Origin: Sneathiella chungangensis
Lineage (GTDB): Bacteria > Pseudomonadota > Alphaproteobacteria > Sneathiellales > Sneathiellaceae
Reading direction: 5' to 3'
DNA: 64,000 bases
NCBI RefSeq assembly: GCF_009882935.1
Contig: NZ_WTVA01000015.1
Location: 372,001-436,000, forward strand
Part shown: piece by piece, positions 1-8,608 of the stretch
How the letters are laid out: each line of letters starts with the position of its first letter
How positions within the stretch are numbered: position 1 is the stretch's first letter
Notes under the pieces: model-generated
Told to the model about the DNA's origin: nothing
Database searches by the model: none
Seen by the model: only the letters and a program-made list of their open reading frames with translations
Program-made: the position numbers and the translations under genes

Positions 1-49
1 AGCCAGAAATTACTGCGTGATAGCCTAACGAAGGAGGGTTTAAATAGGG

Positions 50-1441
50 TTAATCCGGAATTTCGATGCAAAAAACGGTGCCGGAGCCATCCGACCTCTC
101 CAGCGTGATTTCACCGCCATGGGCAACGATCAGCTCGCGCGCAATGGAGAGACCGAGCCCGGTTCCCCCGGCACGGGCGGACCCGGAAAAAGGCTCGAAC
201 AGATGCTCTCGCGCCTTGGCATGCAACCCCGGCCCAGTATCACATATTCGAATAAGGATCCGTGACCCAGCGCGCAGAGCATGTATATCTATCGTCCCCT
301 GTCCTTCCATCGCCTGAACGGCATTGCGGCAAAGATTCAGAAGAATCCGGTAGAACTGATCCCGATCCGCATTGAGCATCATGCCGGCCGGAATCTTGTT
401 CTGCCAGACGATGCCGTTATTTTCACGAAGTCCGACGGACGTCTTGACTTCATTTACGAGGGGCTCGAGCAGGAAACGCTCTTTTCTCGGTTCCTGCTCG
501 TCCGCGCGCCCGTATTTCAGGGTTTGCGTGCAAAGATCGATGGCACGGTCGATGCTGGTCATAAGGCGGGGAACCACTTTTTGCACCTTTGGATCCTTCA
601 CATCCGCCAGACTGTCGCTGACGATCTGCGAGGTCGAGAGAATATTGCGAAGATCATGGCTGATCTTGGTAACCGCCGTTCCGAGCGCGACCAGATGCTG
701 CTTTTGTTTAAGCGCGGTGCGAAGTCGGGTCTGCATGATCTCCAGCTCGCGTTCAGCTACGCCGATCTCGTCCCGCCGCCGTGAGGGCACCAGCGCCGTA
801 CTGGGATTCTCCGGTGCCCGGCGAAAGGCGATCATGCTCTCGCTTAACCGTCGCATTGGCCGCACCATCAGCCAATGCAGTGTGAGATAGACCAATATCG
901 CGGTGAGCGTCGAGATGATCAGCGACAACCAGAAAATATTCCACGCATAGGCATACATCGCCTCTATCAAGGGGGCTTCATCGATCACGACTTCCAGGGA
1001 AGAATTCGGCTCGTTGGCGATTGGGCTGATGATCCGGATAATCCGGCCCGGCCCGACCATGAGGCTCATGAAGGCATGTTCAATGAGCAGAAGCGGATTC
1101 TGATCCGCGAGATTAAACTCCGCATCGATGCCGTGAGGGATGTTCTCGCGCAGGATCAAAAGCCGGGAATTGGCACCATGAAGGACGACGCTTCGGGCAC
1201 CGACACGAAACAGCAATTCCTCGCGAAGTTCCTCTGAGACCATGTTGTCAGGCGATGCCAGCAGCGAAAGCGTCGCAAGATGCGCGAATTCCGTTTTTTT
1301 GACTAGGTAGTTCAGGCGGAAGAAGGCAATCGACGGAACGAAAATCAATACTTCCGCCAGCATAACGAATAAAAGCGTCAGGATCAGCAGTCTTGCGGAA
1401 AGACTGCGAAAGGGCGCCATTATTTTTCTCAAAATTGCCAT
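50..1441 (-). CDS. Membrane-bound sensor histidine kinase (HAMP, HisKA, HATPase)
   Basis: Inner-membrane two-component sensor that should autophosphorylate on histidine. The 463-residue protein has a first membrane segment at about residues 15-42, a periplasmic sensor loop of about 120 residues, a second membrane segment near 168-190, and then a HAMP linker. The dimerisation helix carries the phosphoacceptor in KISHDLRN near residue 263. The ATPase domain shows the N box (LCRNAVQAM), G1 (CDTGPGL) and G2 (GTGLGLSIA). All catalytic boxes are intact. No response regulator adjoins it inside the window; it could lie beyond the left edge. The stimulus is unknown because the periplasmic loop resembles no domain I can name. 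It reads away from the neighbouring Cys-repeat gene's 3' end on the same strand, separated by a terminator. Confidence 0.9.
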   Translation of the reverse strand: MAILRKIMAPFRSLSARLLILTLLFVMLAEVLIFVPSIAFFRLNYLVKKTEFAHLATLSLLASPDNMVSEELREELLFRVGARSVVLHGANSRLLILRENIPHGIDAEFNLADQNPLLLIEHAFMSLMVGPGRIIRIISPIANEPNSSLEVVIDEAPLIEAMYAYAWNIFWLSLIISTLTAILVYLTLHWLMVRPMRRLSESMIAFRRAPENPSTALVPSRRRDEIGVAERELEIMQTRLRTALKQKQHLVALGTAVTKISHDLRNILSTSQIVSDSLADVKDPKVQKVVPRLMTSIDRAIDLCTQTLKYGRADEQEPRKERFLLEPLVNEVKTSVGLRENNGIVWQNKIPAGMMLNADRDQFYRILLNLCRNAVQAMEGQGTIDIHALRAGSRILIRICDTGPGLHAKAREHLFEPFSGSARAGGTGLGLSIARELIVAHGGEITLERSDGSGTVFCIEIPD

Positions 1442-1455
1442 TCTTCAGAATAGAT

Positions 1456-1493
1456 CAAAAAATGAGGCTGGCATCAACTTAATGATACCAGCC
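1456..1493 (-). terminator. Rho-independent terminator after the Cys-repeat gene
   Basis: On the minus strand a 10-bp stem (GGCTGGTATC pairing with GATGCCAGCC, one G-U pair) with an 8-base loop is followed by TCATTTTTTGA. It lies about 50 bases past the stop of the gene ending at 1544 and just ahead of the kinase start, so it should separate the two transcripts. Confidence 0.6.
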
Positions 1494-1543
1494 CGTTGAT
1501 AGCATCAGATCTCTTAAAGGGAATGACGTCTCTAGTAACTGTG

Positions 1544-1783
1544 TTAGTTCTTTTTAGCTGCGCAGGGATTTGCCTTGCAGGGGTTACAAGGATTGCATTT
1601 CTTTTTCGCGGCGCAGGGGTTGCAGGGATTGCAGGCCTTCTTGGCTGCACAGGGGTTGCAGACTTTCTTCGCCGAGCATGCGTTGCATGCCTTCTTCGGT
1701 GCGCAAGCGGCGACGGCTCCGGGCACGATCGCGGTCGCAGCCATAGAAGCAATCGCGGCAGCGGTTAATACTTCCTTGAACAT
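1544..1783 (-). CDS. Exported 12-cysteine CNPC-repeat protein
   Basis: This 79-residue protein starts with a typical signal peptide (hydrophobic residues about 8-25, likely cleavage after AVA). The mature part of about 54 residues is almost only Cys, Asn, Pro, Lys and Ala, with repeated CNPC units joined by AAKK and 12 cysteines in total. The start is supported by AGGAGA seven bases upstream. Function is not known. The cysteine density and periplasmic address suggest metal binding, in the manner of the small bufferin-type copper-binding peptides, but no MNIO (DUF692) or DUF2063 maturation gene lies next to it in this window. The next gene upstream on the same strand is a disulfide-type flavoprotein. 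Two perfect palindromes precede the gene. That it is a real gene is well supported by signal peptide, RBS and terminator. Confidence 0.75.
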   Translation of the reverse strand: MFKEVLTAAAIASMAATAIVPGAVAACAPKKACNACSAKKVCNPCAAKKACNPCNPCAAKKKCNPCNPCKANPCAAKKN

Positions 1784-1814
1784 GAATCTCTCCTGTTTCG
1801 TCCTGTTGACTTTT

Positions 1815-1831
1815 CAAGCAATGATTGCTTG
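1815..1831. promoter_or_regulatory. Perfect 17-bp palindrome upstream of the Cys-repeat gene
   Basis: CAAGCAAT-G-ATTGCTTG is a perfect inverted repeat centred 40 bases upstream of the Cys-repeat start codon. Position and symmetry fit a dimeric repressor or activator site; an RNA hairpin in the leader is the alternative. No family assignment is possible from the sequence alone. Confidence 0.4.
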
Positions 1832-1873
1832 CCAAGAGGATGCCCCTTTTGCGGGTGAATTCCGAATCAACTG

Positions 1874-1893
1874 CGATAACGAACGCGTTATCG
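1874..1893. promoter_or_regulatory. Perfect 8+8 palindrome between oxidoreductase and Cys-repeat gene
   Basis: CGATAACG-AACG-CGTTATCG is a perfect inverted repeat just past the stop codon of the flavoprotein gene. It has no T-run on the minus strand, so it is a poor intrinsic terminator and may be a regulator site or an RNA-stabilising hairpin. Confidence 0.35.
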
Positions 1894-1900
1894 ATTTCCT

Positions 1901-3331
1901 TCATCCGAAAAGGGAGAGAAATTTAACAACGGTGCGCGTGCGGGCGCTGAAAAGGCTGGGCGTATAGTAGCTGCCGGCGACCCGCTTGCTGATCTCGCCA
2001 TAGGTCGGATATGGCGCGATGAAACTCGCCATGGTCCCGATCTTTAACTTCTCCGTGATAGCGAGAACCCAGGGATGGATCAGTTCGCCGGCATGCGGAC
2101 CCACGATGCCGGCACCCAGTATCCGCCCGTTGCGAGTCGTAATCACCTTGATCAGGCCTTCGGTCTGCCTTTCGGTGCGGGCCCGGTCGATATCGGCGAA
2201 TGGAAAGGTCAGCACCTTTATCTTGTCGCCATATCGTTCGCGCGCCGCCGCCTCGTTGAGGCCGGTACTCGCTAGTTCAGGATCCGTGAAGGTCACCCAG
2301 GGGACCGCGCTGTAGTCAACTTTCGCCGGCAGGCGGAAAAGCGCATTCCGTATGACAATGCCCGCATGATATCCGGCGATATGGGTGAACTGGTATCCGC
2401 CTGCCACATCGCCGATCGCGAAGATTTTCCTGTTCGAAGTGCGAAGCCGATTATCAACGTTAATCCCCTTTGCCGAATATTCGACGCCCGCCGCCTCGAG
2501 ATTGAGACCCTCCACATTTGCCTTGCGCCCGGCAGCGACCAGCAAATGTGATCCGGTAAGTGTTTCCGTCTGTTCGCCTTCGCCAAGGGTTACCTGGTAA
2601 GCTCCCGTGGTGTCTTTTTCGACATTGGCGATTTTAACGCCTTCACGGATTTCAATGCCTTCGCGGCGCAATACGGAAAGGACAACGGCGCTTAATTCGG
2701 GATCATCGCGTCCAAATGCCTTGAACGCCTCCAGTACGGTTACTTTCGCACCGAGCCGGGCATGTGCCTGCGCCATTTCAAGTCCGATGGGGCCCCCGCC
2801 GATTATGATCAGATGGTCAGGCCGAACCCGATTCTCGAAGATCGTCTCGTTGGTAAGATATCCCGCTTCTTCAAGACCCGGGATAGGTGGCGCTGTTGCG
2901 CGCGATCCCGTCGCGATGACGAACCGGCGGGCTTTTACCCGGACGCCACCGGCCTCGATTTCGCTTTCGGAGACGAAGCGGCCGAACTCCTGAATAACCT
3001 CGACGCCCAATCCTTCAAACCGTTCTACCGAGTCATGCGGGGCGATGGAGCCAATCACATCCTGTACATGATCCATCACTTTCGGAAAATCGACCGACGG
3101 AAGAGGACCCGTAACCCCGAAATCATCTGCGTCTTTCAGACAGGCCGCTTTTTTAGCGGCGGCGATCAGGGCTTTGGACGGCACGCAGCCGAAATTGAGG
3201 CAGTCGCCGCCCATCTTTCCGGCCTCGACAAGAACCGTTTTCGCGCCCATCTGGCTTGCTCCCGCCGCCACGGAAAGTCCACCCGAGCCGCCACCAATCA
3301 CACAAATATCCGCCTTGATCAATCTTGCCAT
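1901..3331 (-). CDS. Mercuric-reductase-like FAD/NAD(P) pyridine nucleotide-disulfide oxidoreductase
   Basis: A 476-residue soluble flavoprotein. It shows the FAD-binding GGGSGG at residues 13-18, a redox-active disulfide Cys44-x4-Cys49 in GGDCLNFGCVPSK, a second nucleotide-binding motif IIGGGPIGLE near 175-185, an FAD ribityl motif (AIGDVAGG) near 310 and the C-terminal dimerisation domain. Two points argue against standard functions. The HPTxxE motif of lipoamide dehydrogenase reads YPTYGE here, so the catalytic histidine is Tyr. The vicinal C-terminal cysteines and the N-terminal HMA domain of true MerA are absent. Its start lies 22 bases after the stop of the TVP38 gene, so the two are probably co-transcribed. 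These two families are known to occur fused in other bacteria. Substrate unknown. Confidence 0.85.
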   Translation of the reverse strand: MARLIKADICVIGGGSGGLSVAAGASQMGAKTVLVEAGKMGGDCLNFGCVPSKALIAAAKKAACLKDADDFGVTGPLPSVDFPKVMDHVQDVIGSIAPHDSVERFEGLGVEVIQEFGRFVSESEIEAGGVRVKARRFVIATGSRATAPPIPGLEEAGYLTNETIFENRVRPDHLIIIGGGPIGLEMAQAHARLGAKVTVLEAFKAFGRDDPELSAVVLSVLRREGIEIREGVKIANVEKDTTGAYQVTLGEGEQTETLTGSHLLVAAGRKANVEGLNLEAAGVEYSAKGINVDNRLRTSNRKIFAIGDVAGGYQFTHIAGYHAGIVIRNALFRLPAKVDYSAVPWVTFTDPELASTGLNEAAARERYGDKIKVLTFPFADIDRARTERQTEGLIKVITTRNGRILGAGIVGPHAGELIHPWVLAITEKLKIGTMASFIAPYPTYGEISKRVAGSYYTPSLFSARTRTVVKFLSLFG

Positions 3332-3352
3332 GTTAGGGATCCCGTTACGCTG

Positions 3353-4189
3353 TTATTTGGCCTTGCGGAACTTCTTCACCACGACCGGCAGAAGAGCAAT
3401 TACGCCGAGAGCGATGAATGAAAGAAGAATTTCCGTCGTCACCAATGACGAAAATTGAAAATCAAGAACGCAGTCCGTTCGGCCGCTATCGAGGCAGGCC
3501 TGATACACCGACTGCTGTTCCCGAATGATGCTGTCGAGTCCTCCGCCGAGATAGGCGAAAACGAAAGTTCCGGGGATGATGCCCAGCAGGGTCCCGATGA
3601 CATAGGTACCAAGCTTCACCCCGAGAAAGGCCGGCGCAATATTGACGAGCCAGAATGGAAAGACGGGGACGAGCCGCAGGAAGAGGAGATAGCTCAGCGC
3701 ATTTTCGCGAAATCCCTCCTCGAGTTTTTTAAGCGTCGGTCCTGCCTTTTTCCGCAAGGGTTCGCCAAGCGACGTTGCCGCGATCATGAATATCAGCGTC
3801 GAACCGATCGTTGCCGCAAAAACGGTCATGACCCCAGCCGCTATCCAGCCAAACAGGAAGCCACCGGTTACCGTCATCAAGAGCCCGCCCGGAAGCGAAA
3901 GCGCGACGACGACGATGTACAGGCCCATATAGATAAGTGCCGCGACAAGGTAATTCGCCGTCACGAATTCCATGAGACGATCCCGATGCTCGCTGAGCGC
4001 CTGAAAGGTCAGGTATTCATCAAGGTCAAAGAGGAAAAACAAGATAATCGCAATTGCGATGACCAGGAGGGGAGCCAGTTTCTTGAACGTCAACCAGTTG
4101 CCGGCATTGCCGGTTCCATCGGCCGCTTTACCCATTGGTGATTCGCTCCCCGCGCCCATTACCCGAACCTCTTTTTCGAAACCTACCAT
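3353..4189 (-). CDS. TVP38/TMEM64 family (SNARE-associated/VTT) membrane protein
   Basis: Polytopic inner-membrane protein of the VTT/DedA-like superfamily. I place the start at 4189 (278 residues), where GGAGAGG lies five bases before ATG; the reading frame stays open to 4354, but that extension resembles no family sequence. Hydrophobic segments lie at about residues 37-55, 80-110, 115-150, 180-215 and 250-275. The family core (SLPGGLLMTVTGGFLFG and RLVPVFPFWLVN-x-AP) is present. It precedes the mercuric-reductase-like gene on the same strand, a pairing seen as separate genes or as a single fused protein elsewhere. VTT proteins are proposed lipid scramblases or transporters; the role here is inferred to be coupled with the flavoprotein. 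Confidence 0.85.
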   Translation of the reverse strand: MVGFEKEVRVMGAGSESPMGKAADGTGNAGNWLTFKKLAPLLVIAIAIILFFLFDLDEYLTFQALSEHRDRLMEFVTANYLVAALIYMGLYIVVVALSLPGGLLMTVTGGFLFGWIAAGVMTVFAATIGSTLIFMIAATSLGEPLRKKAGPTLKKLEEGFRENALSYLLFLRLVPVFPFWLVNIAPAFLGVKLGTYVIGTLLGIIPGTFVFAYLGGGLDSIIREQQSVYQACLDSGRTDCVLDFQFSSLVTTEILLSFIALGVIALLPVVVKKFRKAK

Positions 4190-4369
4190 ATTCCTCTCCA
4201 GAGAGATAAAACTTTGCATGCACCGGCTTATTCCCTTTAGAATGAAAAGGCACGCGATTGACCTTATCGAAACATATGGATCGCGGGTAGTTTCGTAAGG
4301 TCCATTCACCCAAAAGTGAGCCGAATTGAACCCTGCGCGCGCTCCCGGGCGCAAAATTCATCTCCTGCA

Positions 4370-4398
4370 TTGACTTCACGGGGGAGAAACCTTATACA
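4370..4398 (+). promoter_or_regulatory. Strong sigma-70-type promoter of the rpmH operon
   Basis: TTGACT at 4370-4375 and TATACA at 4393-4398 are separated by 17 bases, close to the housekeeping consensus. It would start transcription near 4405, giving a 50-base leader before the L34 gene. Confidence 0.65.
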
Positions 4399-4454
4399 GC
4401 GGGGCTTGTTTTCCCTTCGCGTCAATGGCGCGGAAGATCCGACGGAGAAGTCTC

Positions 4455-4589
4455 TTGAAACGTACATATCAACCGAGCAAACTTGTTCGCGCACGCCGCC
4501 ATGGTTTTCGTGCTCGCCGGGCGACAGTCGGCGGACGCCGTGTTCTTGCCAATCGCCGTTCCAAAGGCCGCAAGAGCCTTTCAGCTTAG
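4455..4589 (+). CDS. rpmH: 50S ribosomal protein L34
   Basis: A 44-residue basic protein that is easily overlooked because it is short and begins with TTG. Translation gives the classic L34 opening [12 protein letters not shown] and the core HGFRAR...[19 protein letters not shown]. The RBS GGAGAAG lies a few bases before the TTG. Length matches the family exactly. L34 binds 23S rRNA in the large subunit. It leads the conserved bacterial rpmH-rnpA-yidD-yidC cluster; the rnpA start codon follows the stop by three bases, so translation is probably coupled. Confidence 0.95.
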   Translation: MKRTYQPSKLVRARRHGFRARRATVGGRRVLANRRSKGRKSLSA

Positions 4590-4592
4590 TCC

Positions 4593-4967
4593 ATGCCGAT
4601 AGGCGTCGAACGGCTTAAAAAACGCGCAGAATTTCTCCGTGTTGCGTCTGTTCGCCGCAAATGGGCTGCGCCGGGAATGGTGGTTCAAGCCGCCCGCGAC
4701 AAGGGTCCGACAAAAGCCGACGTTGCACGCGTCGGCTTTACTGTGACCAAGAAAGTTGGAAACGCGGTCACGCGCAACCGTATCAAGCGGCGCCTGCGCG
4801 CCGTCGTACAGGAAGTTATTCCGACCCACGCGGCGCGCGGCTGGGATTTCGTGCTGATCGGTCGAATTGGCACAGTGGACAGGGATTTTAGCGAGCTCAA
4901 GGCTGACCTTCGTCAGGCAATTGGCAAGGTCGGGGCGGCGGCAACCGAGGAGAAGAGGAGCCGATGA
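4593..4967 (+). CDS. rnpA: Ribonuclease P protein component
   Basis: A 124-residue basic protein that binds the RNase P RNA and helps process tRNA 5' ends. The family signature is clear: [11 protein letters not shown] near the N terminus, [24 protein letters not shown] in the middle with the RNR motif, and the helix around [10 protein letters not shown]. Length is normal. The start codon follows rpmH closely, and the 3' end overlaps yidD by four bases (ATGA), typical of translational coupling. Confidence 0.95.
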   Translation: MPIGVERLKKRAEFLRVASVRRKWAAPGMVVQAARDKGPTKADVARVGFTVTKKVGNAVTRNRIKRRLRAVVQEVIPTHAARGWDFVLIGRIGTVDRDFSELKADLRQAIGKVGAAATEEKRSR

Positions 4968-5248
4968 TCAGATTGCTTCTCCTCTCCGTGCTTATGGCGC
5001 CGATCAGGTTTTATCGCTATTTCATTTCGCCAATGCTGCCGGCGAGCTGTCGCTACTACCCGAGCTGTTCTTCCTATGCTATGGAAGCGCTGACGGTGCA
5101 TGGCCCCCTGAAAGGCAGCTGGTTGACATTGCGTCGGATCGGACGTTGTCACCCATTTGGCGGCGAGGGGTATGACCCTGTCCCGCAAAAAGAAAACAAA
5201 TGTCATCACGGCGCGGTCGATCTGACCCCCCGCGCCCCTTTTGATTAA
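4964..5248 (+). CDS. yidD: Membrane protein insertion efficiency factor YidD
   Basis: A 94-residue protein of the YidD (DUF37) family, thought to sit at the inner face of the membrane and help YidC-dependent insertion. Visible family features are an amphipathic N terminus ([20 protein letters not shown]), the cysteine-containing motif [16 protein letters not shown], and the [15 protein letters not shown] block. It overlaps rnpA by four bases and lies 18 bases before yidC, as in most bacteria. Confidence 0.95.
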   Translation: MIRLLLLSVLMAPIRFYRYFISPMLPASCRYYPSCSSYAMEALTVHGPLKGSWLTLRRIGRCHPFGGEGYDPVPQKENKCHHGAVDLTPRAPFD

Positions 5249-5266
5249 AACGTTAGGGCTGTAAAA

Positions 5267-7009
5267 ATGTCAGATCAGAAAAACCTGATCATCGCGATCG
5301 TTCTTTGCTTCCTGATTATTTTCGGGTTCCAGTATTTCGTTGAAGGCCCGCAAATCGAACAGGCGAAGCAACAAGAAGCGACAACAGCCGCAAGCGGAAC
5401 CGACACACCGTCGCAAATACCTGGAAATGCGGACGGCGCTAGCGCGCCCAGTGCACAGGGTTCGATGGCGCAGACTGGCCTGACCCGGGCAGAAAGCCTC
5501 AAAAAATCGGAACGCGTCCGGATCAATACACCGGCCCTGCACGGGTCCGTTTCGCTGACCGGCGCGCGCCTCGACGATCTGACGCTGATCGATTATCGCG
5601 AAACCGTTAACCCGACAAGCCCGGAAATCAAGCTGTTATCCCCGGTGGGAAGCCCCCATCCCTACTACGCGGAATTCGGCTGGAGCCCCGCTCCCGGCGC
5701 GAACATAAAGCTTCCGACCGCGCAGACGGTCTGGAGCACCGACAGCACGGAACTCACACCTGAAAAGCCCCTCAAACTGACATGGGATAATGGCGAAGGT
5801 CTTGTCTTTCATCGCACGATCTCGATTGACAAGCATTATATGTTTGCGATCGAGCAGATGATTGAGAACAATACTGGCGGCGCCGTCACGCTGTATCCCT
5901 ATGGCCTTATCTCGCGCCATGGCACGCCCGAGACCACGAATTTCTACATCCTTCACGAAGGTCCAATCGGCGTTCTCAATGATACCCTGGAAGAGATTGA
6001 CTACAGCGATCTTGAAGAGGGCAACAATGAAAACTTTACTTCCGTTGGCGGCTGGCTTGGCATCACTGACAAGTTCTGGCTGACGGCGCTCGTCCCGGAT
6101 CAGCAAACGAATATCAAGGCCCGCTTCTCATATGCACAACAGGGGGCACGGTACCAAACCGACTTCCTCAATCAGGAAGGCATTAATGTTCCGGCGGGTG
6201 AAACGGTTGGAATCACGAACCATCTCTTCGCCGGCGCCAAGGTCGTTTCGGTTCTGGATGAGTACGAAGAAGAATATAATATTGATCGCTTCGATCTTGC
6301 GATTGACTGGGGCTGGTTCTATTTCCTGACCAAACCAATCTATTTCGCTCTCGAATTTCTCAACAGCTGGATCGGCAATCTTGGTCTCGCCATTATGGCC
6401 CTGACCGTGATCATCAAGATCATATTGCTGCCCCTCGCTCATAAATCCTATGTCTCGATGAGTAAGATGAAACGGCTGCAGCCGGAGATGCTGAAACTGC
6501 GCGAGAAATTTGGCGAGGACAAGCAGAAACTCAACCAGGAAATGATGGCGCTCTATAAGCGCGAGAAAGCCAATCCGGCGGCCGGTTGCTTGCCGATCCT
6601 GCTGCAAATTCCCATCTTCTTCGCGCTTTACAAGGTGTTGTTTGTCACCCTCCTTATGCGGCACCAGCCGTTCTATGGATATATCAAGGACCTTGCGGCG
6701 CCAGATCCAACGACGATCTTCAATCTTTTCGGCCTTATCCCGTGGGATCCGCCGCAATTCCTGATGATCGGCTTTTTGCCGCTTCTGATGGGTCTCAGCA
6801 TGTTTTTACAACAGCGGCTTAACCCGCAACCGGCTGATCCCGTGCAGGCGAAAATCTTCCTGTTCATGCCAATCTTTTTCACCTACCTGCTGGCAAGCTT
6901 CCCGGCCGGGTTGGTGATTTACTGGACCTGGAACAATATCCTCAGCATGGCACAACAGTGGCTGATCATGAAGCGCATGGGAGTATCTGCTTCTGGCGAG
7001 AAGGCCTGA
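5267..7009 (+). CDS. yidC: Membrane protein insertase YidC
   Basis: YidC/Oxa1/Alb3 insertase of the inner membrane, acting alone and with SecYEG. At 580 residues it has the Gram-negative layout: an N-terminal membrane anchor (about residues 7-25), a Ser/Thr/Ala-rich linker, a large periplasmic beta-sandwich (about 75-340), then the conserved core with five further membrane segments. The core includes WGWFYFLTKPIYF, the cytoplasmic hairpin KMKRLQPEMLKLREKFGEDK, AAGCLPILLQIPIFFALYKVL and the C-terminal GLVIYWTWNNILSMAQQ. Nothing is missing. It sits between yidD and engB on the same strand. Confidence 0.97.
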   Translation: MSDQKNLIIAIVLCFLIIFGFQYFVEGPQIEQAKQQEATTAASGTDTPSQIPGNADGASAPSAQGSMAQTGLTRAESLKKSERVRINTPALHGSVSLTGARLDDLTLIDYRETVNPTSPEIKLLSPVGSPHPYYAEFGWSPAPGANIKLPTAQTVWSTDSTELTPEKPLKLTWDNGEGLVFHRTISIDKHYMFAIEQMIENNTGGAVTLYPYGLISRHGTPETTNFYILHEGPIGVLNDTLEEIDYSDLEEGNNENFTSVGGWLGITDKFWLTALVPDQQTNIKARFSYAQQGARYQTDFLNQEGINVPAGETVGITNHLFAGAKVVSVLDEYEEEYNIDRFDLAIDWGWFYFLTKPIYFALEFLNSWIGNLGLAIMALTVIIKIILLPLAHKSYVSMSKMKRLQPEMLKLREKFGEDKQKLNQEMMALYKREKANPAAGCLPILLQIPIFFALYKVLFVTLLMRHQPFYGYIKDLAAPDPTTIFNLFGLIPWDPPQFLMIGFLPLLMGLSMFLQQRLNPQPADPVQAKIFLFMPIFFTYLLASFPAGLVIYWTWNNILSMAQQWLIMKRMGVSASGEKA

Positions 7010-7022
7010 TGCAGGTGGCAAT

Positions 7023-7682
7023 ATGACAGATGCCTCCGGTCCCGCCGACGACAACGCAAGTTATCTTGAGACCGGCCGCCTCCTTTTCGCCAAGGAATGC
7101 CAGTTCGTGGCGGGAGCGGCGACGCTTGAGATGCTACCGGAGTCGGGACTGACTGAAGTTGCCTTCTCCGGACGGTCCAATGTCGGCAAGTCGAGCCTGA
7201 TCAACGCGCTCACAAACCGCAATACACTTGCCCGCACGTCCAACACGCCCGGACGCACGCAGCAGATCAATTTTTTTGATCTCGGCGGCAAGCTGTACCT
7301 TGTTGACCTCCCCGGTCACGGCTATGCGAAAGTATCGAAAGAAAAGATCGATACCTGGACGGACCTTGTGAACAACTATCTCCGGGGCCGTGCTGTATTG
7401 CGGCGGGTTCTGCTGCTGGTGGATGCACGTCACGGCCTCAAAGCGACCGACCGAGAGGTAATGGACATGCTGGACGTCGCCGCCGTCAGCTATCAGATCA
7501 TTCTGACAAAGGTTGACAAAAGCAACAAAAGTGACGTGAAATCTCTCACCCAAAAAATCGAGGCGGAACTTGCGAAGCGGCCGGCCGCGCACCCGGAAAT
7601 CCTGCTTACAAGCTCGATGAAAGGGATCGGGATAGAGGAGCTCCGTGCGGAGCTTGCCGCTTTGGCAGAGGAGGCCGGGTAA
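7023..7682 (+). CDS. engB: Ribosome biogenesis GTPase EngB (YihA/YsxC)
   Basis: A 219-residue TRAFAC GTPase needed for large-subunit assembly. It shows G1 (GRSNVGKSS), G2 (a conserved T in NTPGRTQ), G3 (DLPGHG) and G4 (TKVDK); the G5 region is around TSSMKGIG. The start follows yidC by 13 bases and the stop lies four bases before argB, so all are probably one operon. The order yidC-engB-argB is typical of alphaproteobacteria. Confidence 0.95.
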   Translation: MTDASGPADDNASYLETGRLLFAKECQFVAGAATLEMLPESGLTEVAFSGRSNVGKSSLINALTNRNTLARTSNTPGRTQQINFFDLGGKLYLVDLPGHGYAKVSKEKIDTWTDLVNNYLRGRAVLRRVLLLVDARHGLKATDREVMDMLDVAAVSYQIILTKVDKSNKSDVKSLTQKIEAELAKRPAAHPEILLTSSMKGIGIEELRAELAALAEEAG

Positions 7683-7686
7683 AATT

Positions 7687-8598
7687 ATGAGTGATAAGCC
7701 ACTGTCAGTCGAGGAACAGCTCGTCAAGGCGCGGACCCTATCCGAAGCCCTCCCCTATATGCATCGCTTCAACGGCCAGACATTTGTCATCAAATATGGC
7801 GGCCATGCGATGGGCGACGATGAGTTGTCGCATCTCTTTGCGCGCGACGTCGCGCTCATGAAACAGGTCGGGATCAATCCGGTGATCGTTCATGGCGGCG
7901 GCCCGCAGATCGGCAACATGCTGGACCGACTCAAAATCAAGAGTTCCTTTGTCGACGGGCTTCGCGTGACCGACAAGGAAACGGTCGAAATTGCCGAAAT
8001 GGTCCTTTCGGGATCCCTGAACAAGAAAATCGTCACCTCCATAAACGAGGCGGGAGGGCTCGCGATTGGCCTTTCGGGCAAGGACGGCAACCTGATCGAG
8101 GCGCAGAAACTGACGCGAACCAAGCGCGACCCCGACAGCAATATCGAACGGATTCTCGATCTCGGCTTTGTCGGCGAGCCCAGCCGCATTAATCCAGAGA
8201 TTCTGGAAAGCTTCGAGGAAAATAATTTGATCCCGGTCATCGCGCCGATCGGCGTCGGATCAAACGGACAGACCTTCAACATCAATGCAGATACGGCGGC
8301 CGGGCATATTGCCGCGGCCCTCGGCGCCACAAAGCTGATCATGATGACCGATGTTGAGGGGGTGCTGGACAAGAACAAAAAGCTAATCAACCGCTTAACT
8401 CCGGCCGAAGTGCGCAAACTGCAGAAGGACGGGACCATTGCCGGTGGCATGATTCCCAAACTTGAAACATGTCTCTACGCGCTTGAAGAAGGCGTGGAGT
8501 CTGCGACCATTCTCGATGGCCGAATTCCGCATGTTCTGCTGTTGGAAACCTTCACGGAGCATGGCGTCGGCACCATGATCACAGAGGCAACCGAATAG
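7687..8598 (+). CDS. argB: Acetylglutamate kinase
   Basis: Cytoplasmic amino-acid kinase that phosphorylates N-acetylglutamate, the second step of arginine synthesis. I start it at 7687 ([11 protein letters not shown], 303 residues); an upstream in-frame extension would run into engB and is not family-like. Motifs: KYGGHAM near residue 35 for phosphate binding, [20 protein letters not shown] for the substrate and MTDVEGV in the ATP site. The N-terminal helix that mediates hexamer formation and arginine feedback in long ArgB proteins appears present. Confidence 0.96.
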   Translation: MSDKPLSVEEQLVKARTLSEALPYMHRFNGQTFVIKYGGHAMGDDELSHLFARDVALMKQVGINPVIVHGGGPQIGNMLDRLKIKSSFVDGLRVTDKETVEIAEMVLSGSLNKKIVTSINEAGGLAIGLSGKDGNLIEAQKLTRTKRDPDSNIERILDLGFVGEPSRINPEILESFEENNLIPVIAPIGVGSNGQTFNINADTAAGHIAAALGATKLIMMTDVEGVLDKNKKLINRLTPAEVRKLQKDGTIAGGMIPKLETCLYALEEGVESATILDGRIPHVLLLETFTEHGVGTMITEATE

Positions 8599-8608
8599 GC
8601 TGCTTTCA

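Noticed and set aside
1901-3331. True mercuric reductase and mer operon.
   Set aside because: No HMA domain, no C-terminal vicinal cysteines, no merR, merT or merP nearby.
4190-4454. Replication origin next to rpmH.
   Set aside because: rpmH-rnpA lies near oriC in some bacteria, but I see no DnaA-box cluster, no dnaA/dnaN genes and no AT-rich unwinding element here.
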